A DNA stretch of 12,937 bases from Candidatus Poribacteria bacterium (GTDB lineage: Bacteria; Poribacteria; WGA-4E; WGA-3G). The DNA is taken from positions 1 through 12,937 of the forward strand of contig JAPPMR010001013.1 in assembly GCA_028818995.1 (NCBI GenBank). Reading direction: 5' to 3'. Every line of letters starts with the position of its first letter. The first letter of the stretch is position 1. The notes below the pieces were generated by a model. It ran no database searches. It saw only the letters and a program-made list of their open reading frames with translations, and was not told where the DNA came from. Made by a program: the position numbers and the translations under genes. Below are positions 6,932 through 12,937 of this stretch, in pieces.

Positions 6932-7816
6932 TCAATATCTCCGCTGAATAAAACCTGCGCGTTGCATATCTCGCAAAATAACAGACTCGAAGGGGACATC
7001 TGTGCTTATACGTACATAACCGATACCTCGCTCTGTGCAGAAGCAGTCTAAGTTTTCACAGAATTCTCTTTGTCGGTTTCGGTAGTGTGCAATTGTCTCT
7101 TCGTTGACTGTAATCTCTTTAGTTTCGCCTGTTTCAGCATCTTCTAATTGCCATTCACCGGGAGGCGGCGGATCAATTTCTTCAAGGCATTGAACGTGAA
7201 TTAATGTCAGCGCAAATCCACGCCCTAACAACGAATTAATACCCTCCGCATACCCGCCAGAATCTAAAAAATCGCTCAGAATAATCGCTACACCTGCTTG
7301 AGCTTGGAATGCCGCCAAATGCTTCAGGCATTCTGTCAATTGCGTTGTCCCACCTGCTTCAATTGTTGAAAGTGCTTTTTGAAAACGCGAGTATTGTGAT
7401 TTTCCGTAAGTGGGGGGCAGTGCTGAAAACAGATGATCTGCTAACGTAAAAAGTGCTACACGATCCGAATTCGCTAAAGCAATATAGCCTAACGATGCAG
7501 CAATCTGCTTTACATAGTCTAACTTTGCAGGTTCACCAAACTGCATAGACTGGCTTGTATCTATCAAAATAGAGATTGCTAATTCTTGGTCCGCTTGGAA
7601 TAATTTGATAAACAACTTTTCCAAACGTGCGTAAACGTTCCAGTCAAGATAACGCAGATCATCGCCATGCTCATAGAGGCGGTAATCGGCAAATTCAACC
7701 CCTGTTCCACGGTTGAGACTGCGACGATCCCCTCTAAATTTCCCACGAAACGGTTGTTGGCAATGGATGCGTAACTGCTCAAGCTTGGTGAGAAATTCAG
7801 GACTTAACATGGTCAT
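6932..7816 (-). CDS. DUF58 family protein (VWA-like)
   Basis: 294 residues. The DUF58 signature is clear: R-G-T-G-V-E-F-A-D-Y-R (36-46), Y-x-H-G-D-D-L-R-Y-L-D-W-N (48-60), and LFIKLFQADQE. After it comes a VWA-like fold with a metal site: D-T-S-Q-S (86-90), a Thr in GGTTQL (155-160) and an Asp in LSDFLD (180-185), so the MIDAS residues appear intact. No signal or membrane helix is seen, so it is probably cytoplasmic. In other bacteria DUF58 genes sit beside a MoxR AAA+ ATPase; none is present here. It begins only 6 bp after the WD40 gene's stop and has no evident ribosome binding site, so it is probably translated by coupling. ATG 7816 and ATG 7810 are both possible starts. Its real partner in this operon is unclear, though the downstream DUF4159 protein is the usual companion. 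Confidence 0.92.
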   Translation of the reverse strand: MTMLSPEFLTKLEQLRIHCQQPFRGKFRGDRRSLNRGTGVEFADYRLYEHGDDLRYLDWNVYARLEKLFIKLFQADQELAISILIDTSQSMQFGEPAKLDYVKQIAASLGYIALANSDRVALFTLADHLFSALPPTYGKSQYSRFQKALSTIEAGGTTQLTECLKHLAAFQAQAGVAIILSDFLDSGGYAEGINSLLGRGFALTLIHVQCLEEIDPPPPGEWQLEDAETGETKEITVNEETIAHYRNRQREFCENLDCFCTERGIGYVRISTDVPFESVILRDMQRAGFIQRRY

Positions 7817-7822
7817 TTGATA

Positions 7823-8101
7823 CTATTTCAGGATCAACATCTTCCGGGTTGCAGAAAATTTCCCTGCAGTAAGCGTATAAAAATAGATACCGCTCGCGAC
7901 AGATTCACCTATTTCATTTTTACCATCCCAATGTGCTGCGCGGTTCCGAGTCTTATATATACCTGCAGGCTGATGTCCTAATGCCAAGGTTCGCACGATT
8001 CTTCCCGTTGCAGAATGAATAGTTAAAACCACCTCAGTAGGTGCTGCTAACTGGTAAGGTATCCATGTTTCCGGATTGAATGGGTTCGGGTAATTCGCAA
8101 A
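7823..8101 (-). repeat. Copy 1 of duplicated 3' sorting-tail module
   Basis: Encodes the last 92 residues of the WD40 protein plus stop. It differs from copy 2 at only 5 of 92 residues, and the bases are nearly identical too. Confidence 0.9.
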
Positions 8102-9730
8102 CAGTAAGGTTTTTTCAGAAATCAACGAAGCCAAGAGTTGCTCAAGGAAGCGAATGCCCTGTTGTGACCTGGCATCCGTAAGATTTAACTGTTGTGCTTG
8201 TGTAATCCACTTTTGTACAGTTGTTCTTATTAGTGTTCTGTTTAGGTTTGCCCCTAACGCTGCAGGGGCAGCAGCTTCAGTATCTAATCCACTCGCTATC
8301 GTAATAAGGTCTTTAATGTCAACTGCACCATCACCATTAACATCTGCTACTGTTTGATCTTCTTGTCCAAAACGTGCAGCGACGAACGACAGGTCCAAGA
8401 TATCTACAGCACCATCGCCATTTACATCCCATGGAGGTTCTACCACCTTTCCAGAAATAACTATATAGGGTAATCTATTACCATCACTGTTAGAAAGCAT
8501 TGCGGATAAACTGATTGTTGATGCTCTACGTGAAATAACTTTGAATGTTATTGTTGCAAGTGTACCGTCACCGCTGCCAGTATCCGCAGTAGATATATTG
8601 ATAAATGATATTTGTCCTGGTTGACTTACTGTTGGACCTTCAAAAACATCATCAGATAAATAATCACCATTAGCATGAGATACATACTGCAGTGAATCAC
8701 TGTCATAGTCTACAGTGATCTTATAACCTCTGACATCTTGTCCTCCAGCAATGTTGATATTAATTTCAAATTGTTCATCAACAGGTGGAGATTCAATCGT
8801 AGAAGGTGTAATGTGAACATGGGTGGAGAGATCCCATAAGCGAATTGTTCTATCACTACTTCCACTCGCTAATATCTTTCCTCCCGGGCTAAACGTAAGA
8901 CTATAAATAGTAGAAGTGTGCCCCGCGAGGGATGCCACTTCAATTTCGGTTGCAATATCCCATAGTAAAATTCTCCTTGAACTTACGCCTGCAAGTATTG
9001 TTGCATCTGAGTTTATTGAAACATAATTCAAGTTACTAACATTAAGGGTTTGCTTTTGTTGACCGGTAACCGCATCGTATAAACGATTTCCACTGACGAG
9101 TGTTTTTCCATTTTCTATGAACGCAACATTATATCCGTTTTGTTCGATAGTTTTTTTATGGAACCCAGTGGAGGCATCCCATAAGCGGATGGTTTGATCA
9201 GAACCACTTGCAAGTGTCTTTCCATCCGGACTGAAGGCAACGCTATTAACCTCTCTATAATGTCCTTCAAGTGTTACTTTGTATGAACCAGTGATAGCAT
9301 TCCACAAGCGAATTGTTGTATCACTGCTTCCGCTTGCAAGTGTTTTACCATCGGGGCTAAATGCGACACTCCTGACAGCACTCCGATGTCCTTCAAGAGT
9401 CACTCTATATTGCCCCGTGGTGGCATCCCAAAGGCGAATTTTCCCATTTTCGCTTCCACTTGCAAGTGTCTTTCCATCCGGACTAAACGCGACAGAATAG
9501 ATATAAGCATTATGACCGGTAAGTTTATGCTTATGTACTCCTGTAGCAACGTCCCATATACGAATCGTTCTGTCATGACTCGCGCTTGCCAGCATCTTTC
9601 CATCAGAACTGAACACGATTCTGGTAACAGATTCAGTATGCCCCTCAAGAATAGTGTGCTTAAAGTCTTGCGCAAAGATATTGAATGAAAAGACGGTAAA
9701 TAAAGTTAGGACGCTTAAGGTTGTTTTCAT
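7823..9730 (-). CDS. Secreted WD40 propeller / cohesin / dockerin protein with sorting tail
   Basis: 635 residues. A signal peptide (1-20, cut after FA-Q likely) is followed by seven WD40 blades at about 25-304. Blades 1-4 and 7 are canonical (GH near the start, SPDGKTLASGS, IRLWD near the end), while blades 5 and 6 have lost GH and blade 5 also WD. Residues about 305-430 resemble a cohesin domain (FEININI, GYKITVDYDSDSLQYV, LATITFKV). Two dockerin EF-loops follow, D435-V-N-G-D and D463-V-N-G-D. A helical linker (about 498-541) precedes the 92-residue tail (544-635) with NYPNPFNP and GIYFYTL, related to FlgD-like Ig or type IX secretion C-terminal signals. It is presumably exported and displayed at the surface as a protein-binding scaffold. 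AAAGAGAA lies upstream of the ATG. It is 37 bp downstream of the LRR gene and 6 bp upstream of the DUF58 gene. Confidence 0.92.
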   Translation of the reverse strand: MKTTLSVLTLFTVFSFNIFAQDFKHTILEGHTESVTRIVFSSDGKMLASASHDRTIRIWDVATGVHKHKLTGHNAYIYSVAFSPDGKTLASGSENGKIRLWDATTGQYRVTLEGHRSAVRSVAFSPDGKTLASGSSDTTIRLWNAITGSYKVTLEGHYREVNSVAFSPDGKTLASGSDQTIRLWDASTGFHKKTIEQNGYNVAFIENGKTLVSGNRLYDAVTGQQKQTLNVSNLNYVSINSDATILAGVSSRRILLWDIATEIEVASLAGHTSTIYSLTFSPGGKILASGSSDRTIRLWDLSTHVHITPSTIESPPVDEQFEININIAGGQDVRGYKITVDYDSDSLQYVSHANGDYLSDDVFEGPTVSQPGQISFINISTADTGSGDGTLATITFKVISRRASTISLSAMLSNSDGNRLPYIVISGKVVEPPWDVNGDGAVDILDLSFVAARFGQEDQTVADVNGDGAVDIKDLITIASGLDTEAAAPAALGANLNRTLIRTTVQKWITQAQQLNLTDARSQQGIRFLEQLLASLISEKTLLFANYPNPFNPETWIPYQLAAPTEVVLTIHSATGRIVRTLALGHQPAGIYKTRNRAAHWDGKNEIGESVASGIYFYTLTAGKFSATRKMLILK

Positions 9731-9767
9731 AATACGAATTCTCTTTCAAAAGATTGATAGCCTTGTT

Positions 9768-10046
9768 TTACTTCAAAATTAACATCCTTCGCGTTGCTGT
9801 AAATTTCCCTGCAGTAAGCGTATAAAAATAGATACCGCTCGCTACAGATTCACCTATTTCATTTTTACCATCCCAATGTGCTGCGCGGTTCCGCGTTTTA
9901 TATATACCTGCGGACTGGTGTCCTAATGCCAAAGTTCGCACAACTTTTCCCGTAGCAGAATGAATAGTTAAAACCACCTCAGTAGGTGCTGCTAATTGAT
10001 AAGGTATCCATGTCTCCGGATTGAATGGGTTCGGATAGTTCGCAAA
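9768..10046 (-). repeat. Copy 2 of duplicated 3' sorting-tail module
   Basis: Encodes the last 92 residues of the LRR protein plus stop. Close to copy 1 in both bases and residues, including long shared runs at third codon positions. Confidence 0.9.
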
Positions 10047-11888
10047 CAGTACTGTTTTCTTTGCTATCTTTACTGTTTTCTTTGAGGTCAAAGATATTAA
10101 GAGATTTTCTAAATTCGTTATACCCTTCCGGAATTCGATTGAGCCATCATAACCTGCCCATGCAAGTTTTATCCAACCTTGTATCATTGCAGGAGAGAGT
10201 GCTGCAGGTGCATCTGCCTGTATGTCTATATGTTGGGCAACCGTAATAAGGTCCGAGATGTCAATAACGCCATCGTTGTTTAGGTCATAACTGGAACTTT
10301 GGGGCTTGAGCTCTCGTCCAAAATAGAATGATATCTCAATCATATCAAGGATACTCACTCTTCCATCACCATTCAAATCCGCGCGGTGAGGGACTGGCGG
10401 CTGATAATTCGGGATACGCACATCAAATTCCGCAGCAGGATCAAGTCCAAAAAAACCTGACCACCAACCTTTCCCCTCGTACACGGCAACTAACAAGAAA
10501 TTTTCTCCGCGTTTCAGCACAATACCAACAATATCTTGATAATCGTCAGCATCTCGGTCTACAGCGTTTTCATGAACCAATTCACCGTTGAGCCATACCT
10601 TTACCGCATCACCGCTACCCACAAACATTGTTGTTGGTTGTTCCCGAGGTGAATCCAAGACAATTGAACCGTATGCCACATGATGATCTATATCATCTAT
10701 GCCAAGCCCTACTTCGTTTACAAGCTCATTGATGTTATTGCCACCTTTTCGCGGGAGTTCACCGATCTTCCACTCCTTTTTTCCTACGGAAGTGCCTGGA
10801 ACAGCACCTTGTGTCGCAACCATCTCCTCCGTTATAGCACCATCAGTTGCTTGTTCTAAAAAATCTGTGCCAGAATCGGCCGCTTCCGAGCCGGACAGTT
10901 CTCCAGTCGGGACTATCATCCACAACCACGGCCCCCTAATCTTCGGTGCATCAATGTTGTCATTACCTATGATAACTACCCCTCTACGAATCAACGGATT
11001 CAAAGGCAAAAAATTCGTTATATTATTATTATCAAGATTGACAAATATCAAATTATGCAACGCGGCAAGCGGAGAGACATCTACTATTTCATTCTGATTT
11101 AGGTTCAAACGTGTCAGACCTTTTAAACTCGCTAACGGAGATATATCCTCAATGTCGTTATTGGCAAGATGTAACTCCCGCAAACCTGTTAATCCCTCCA
11201 GAGCAGAAAGGTCCGATATTTCTCCGTTATTAATCTCAATAAACTGTAGTTTAGGTAAACTTGCTAAGGGTTTAAGATCTAATATACGGGTCTCCGAGGC
11301 GCGAAAATTTCTCAAACTAATTAAGCCCTCCAACGATGACAGGTCAGCAGGTGGGTTATTGCGCATTGTTATCTCTACCAGTCTTATTAAACCAGAGAGT
11401 GGTTTAAGGTCCCTAATCACATTATTCGAGATGTTTAGATTTTCTAAATTGACTAATTTTGCCAGTGGCAAAAGATTAGATATCGAATTGTTATCAATAG
11501 ACAGTTCTTCCAGTGTAATTTTGTCTTCAAGAGGTGAAATATCAATCAGAGCGTTTTCTCCCAAGTGAACTTCATTTAGTTGGGGCAATTCCGTAAGTTC
11601 AGATATGTCATCTATCACATTATTACGAAGGTCAAGTTCTTGTAGGTTTATAGCAAACGCAAGTCCTGTTAGATCTGTAATCTCGCTATCCCGCGCTTCA
11701 AGGTTCACCAACGTTTCCATATCTTCCTCGGTAATCGCGGCACCTGGTGTTTTATCAAGTTCTTCTTCAATTGCATCCCGCAGATTTGGGTCAGGAATAT
11801 TAACGGTTTGTGCTGATGTAACCAACGGAATGACGAAAAACACCACCCAAAATGTAAATACACATGTCAATAATTTCATTCGTAACAT
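9768..11888 (-). CDS. Secreted leucine-rich-repeat / dockerin protein with sorting tail
   Basis: 706 residues. Signal peptide 1-26 (VTSA-Q cut). An internalin-like cap (28-60) leads into about ten leucine-rich repeats of exactly 22 residues up to about 307 (LxxLxNLxxLxLxxNxIxDIS). Residues about 317-492 form another domain: PWLWMIVPTG at its start, V-W-L-N-G-E (431-436), LKRGENFLLVAVYEG and GWWSGFFG, resembling beta-sandwich carbohydrate-binding or galactosidase-type jelly rolls. Two dockerin EF-loops follow (D504-L-N-G-D, D535-L-N-N-D), then a helical linker (566-610) and the 92-residue sorting tail (615-706). It is presumably exported and cell-surface bound; the LRR face is a protein-binding candidate. 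The start at 11888 has AGGAGAG 5 nt upstream; an out-of-frame ATG at 11892 is ignored. Unlike its two neighbours it has no cohesin-like domain. Confidence 0.92.
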   Translation of the reverse strand: MLRMKLLTCVFTFWVVFFVIPLVTSAQTVNIPDPNLRDAIEEELDKTPGAAITEEDMETLVNLEARDSEITDLTGLAFAINLQELDLRNNVIDDISELTELPQLNEVHLGENALIDISPLEDKITLEELSIDNNSISNLLPLAKLVNLENLNISNNVIRDLKPLSGLIRLVEITMRNNPPADLSSLEGLISLRNFRASETRILDLKPLASLPKLQFIEINNGEISDLSALEGLTGLRELHLANNDIEDISPLASLKGLTRLNLNQNEIVDVSPLAALHNLIFVNLDNNNITNFLPLNPLIRRGVVIIGNDNIDAPKIRGPWLWMIVPTGELSGSEAADSGTDFLEQATDGAITEEMVATQGAVPGTSVGKKEWKIGELPRKGGNNINELVNEVGLGIDDIDHHVAYGSIVLDSPREQPTTMFVGSGDAVKVWLNGELVHENAVDRDADDYQDIVGIVLKRGENFLLVAVYEGKGWWSGFFGLDPAAEFDVRIPNYQPPVPHRADLNGDGRVSILDMIEISFYFGRELKPQSSSYDLNNDGVIDISDLITVAQHIDIQADAPAALSPAMIQGWIKLAWAGYDGSIEFRKGITNLENLLISLTSKKTVKIAKKTVLFANYPNPFNPETWIPYQLAAPTEVVLTIHSATGKVVRTLALGHQSAGIYKTRNRAAHWDGKNEIGESVASGIYFYTLTAGKFTATRRMLILK

Positions 11889-11912
11889 TCATTCTCTCCT
11901 GTTATTAAGATA

Positions 11913-11933
11913 GGCGCGCTTTAGCAGCGCGCC
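11913..11933. repeat. GC-rich hairpin between two surface-protein genes
   Basis: Perfect 8-bp stem GGCGCGCT (11913-11920) and AGCGCGCC (11926-11933) around loop TTAGC, in the 51-bp spacer upstream of the LRR gene. It is not followed by a T-run on the minus strand, so it is a poor intrinsic terminator. It may slow or protect the transcript, or be a member of the dispersed hairpin family. Confidence 0.65.
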
Positions 11934-11939
11934 ATGAAA

Positions 11940-12218
11940 TTATTTCATCAATAACATCTTTCGGGTAGCAGTGAAATCTCCTGCCGTGAACGTATAGAAA
12001 TAGATACCGCTCGCGACAGATTCACCGATCTCGTTTTTGCCATCCCAATACACCGCACGACCACGACTCTGATAGATGCCAGCAGTCTGATGTCCTAACA
12101 CCAATGACCGAACGACTGTACCGTTCGCAGCATAGATGGTTAAAGTAACATCGGCAGGCTTTGCAAGGTGATACGGTATCCATGTCTCCGGATTGAACGG
12201 ATTCGGATAGTTCACAAG
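11940..12218 (-). repeat. Copy 3 (diverged) of 3' sorting-tail module
   Basis: Encodes a 92-residue tail of the same length as copies 1 and 2, with the same anchor motifs but clearly more substitutions in bases and residues. Confidence 0.85.
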
Positions 12219-12937
12219 TAACGCTGTTTTCTCTGGTACAACGATAGTCTCCAAAAGTCTCTGGAGATTCGCAATGCCTCGTCGGAAGGCAATAGAACCG
12301 TCATCTTCAAGTTGTGCTTGTTTTATCCAGGATTGTACCGTAGCAGGTGTTAATTTCTCACTATCCATTGCGACAAAGGTAGGAGCGGATGCTGTTGATT
12401 CACCGAATTTCTGTGCCACAGTGGTAAGGTCTGCGATGTCAATAATCCCATCACCGTTTACGTCAGCTTCTGGATTAGCAGATGCATCACTGTTTAAGAA
12501 TTGTGCCACTTGAACCAGATCAAGGATGTCTATTTCTCCATCCTTATTTACATCCCACGGCGGTCTGGTAGGTTCCCCCTCCACAGTGATGAGATACTCC
12601 GGTGGAAGTGAAGGAATTTCACCACTGCGAGAACCTGCTTCAAAGTTTTCCAGTGTTAATAGACATTCGCCGGGACCGATCACATTGAAACTCACTGAAC
12701 ACAACGTGCCTTTTCCACTAACTCCACCACCGAGTCGTAAGGCATGTATACTTGTGATTTTACCGGTTTCATTATCAATTGTGCCACCACTAAATTGGGG
12801 TTCTGAATCCTCTGACATCAGGAAATCACCCTCGCTCACCGCAACTGCCTCAAGCACATCAGGATTAAACACAAGGTCTGCTTGCCATCCTACTAAATTT
12901 CTCACATTTTCTGTGTTCAGATGCAGTGTAAACATAT
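11940..12937 (-). CDS. Cohesin / dockerin surface protein with sorting tail, 5' end outside window
   Basis: The frame is open to the right edge, so the ATG at 12935 is internal. About 331 residues are visible. Residues 1-120 look like the body of a cohesin domain (LVGWQADLVFNPDVLEAV, GTLCSVSFNVIGPGE, LLTLENFEA). A dockerin with two EF-loops follows (D128-V-N-K-D, D158-V-N-G-D), then a helical linker (about 196-236) and the 92-residue sorting tail (240-331) with NYPNPFNP and GIYFYTF. The domain order after the head equals that of the WD40 protein; the head itself lies outside. The tail is more diverged from the other two copies. It is upstream of the LRR gene in the same direction with a 51-bp spacer containing a hairpin. 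It is likely exported; no catalytic domain is visible. Confidence 0.9.
   Translation of the reverse strand, partial: MFTLHLNTENVRNLVGWQADLVFNPDVLEAVAVSEGDFLMSEDSEPQFSGGTIDNETGKITSIHALRLGGGVSGKGTLCSVSFNVIGPGECLLTLENFEAGSRSGEIPSLPPEYLITVEGEPTRPPWDVNKDGEIDILDLVQVAQFLNSDASANPEADVNGDGIIDIADLTTVAQKFGESTASAPTFVAMDSEKLTPATVQSWIKQAQLEDDGSIAFRRGIANLQRLLETIVVPEKTALLVNYPNPFNPETWIPYHLAKPADVTLTIYAANGTVVRSLVLGHQTAGIYQSRGRAVYWDGKNEIGESVASGIYFYTFTAGDFTATRKMLLMK

Noticed and set aside
6933..6935. TTG start for the macrodomain gene, overlapping the DUF58 stop
   Set aside because: It adds 12 unconserved residues and lacks a ribosome binding site, whereas the ATG at 6899 has GAGGAG 7 nt upstream.
9100..9660. Regular near-repeats suggestive of a CRISPR or tandem DNA array
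   Set aside because: The period of about 126 bp equals one WD40 blade and the frame stays open; it is a coding repeat.
10699..11913. Several plus-strand open frames opposite the LRR gene
   Set aside because: They mirror the 22-residue repeat on the other strand, have no domain motifs, and the sense frame has signal peptide, repeats and tail.
11913..11933. Intrinsic terminator for the right-edge surface-protein gene
   Set aside because: The stem is strong but no T-run follows on the minus strand, and the next gene starts only 24 bp further, so it is listed as a hairpin only.

Overview
The window looks like a chromosomal piece of a Candidatus Poribacteria-type bacterium (sponge or marine symbiont). 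The basis is recognition of protein families, not a search. Three secreted proteins share a C-terminal tail built around NYPNPFNPETWIPY, DGKNEIGESVASGIYFY and TRKMLxxK. This tail, together with dockerin repeats, eukaryote-like WD40 and leucine-rich domains and an FGly sulfatase, is what I associate with that group. Both outer genes are cut by the window edges.

Left part (1-3147). A sulfatase on the + strand enters from the left edge with its catalytic CTPSR motif at the border. It converges, with 3 bp between stops, on a minus-strand pair: a small lipoprotein with a possible discoidin-like fold, and a degenerate metallo-beta-lactamase domain fused to a cupin. The pair shares an ATGA stop/start overlap. 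Next comes an intergenic region holding a long inverted-repeat element made of nested hairpins, then a sigma70-like promoter driving tRNA-Leu(CAG).

Middle (3237-6356). An MFS transporter on the minus strand ends 2 bp from the tRNA. A 308-bp gap follows, with a second hairpin of the same dispersed family. Then comes a membrane-anchored protein with a TonB-like N-terminus, a Pro/Lys and Gly-rich linker and a DUF4159 domain. A 175-bp gap with a third hairpin unit separates it from the genes upstream.

Right part (6357-12937). All genes are on the minus strand and closely spaced, in transcription order: a cohesin/dockerin surface protein (5' end outside the window), a leucine-rich-repeat/dockerin protein, a WD40/cohesin/dockerin protein, a DUF58 (VWA-like) protein, and a macrodomain protein. 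Spacers are 51, 37, 6 and 32 bp. The first three look like exported proteins sharing a sorting tail. The DUF58, macrodomain and DUF4159 genes look like the remains or a variant of the MoxR-DUF58-VWA-DUF4159 type of envelope locus, here attached to surface-protein genes. No CRISPR array, rRNA, integrase or transposase gene is visible.
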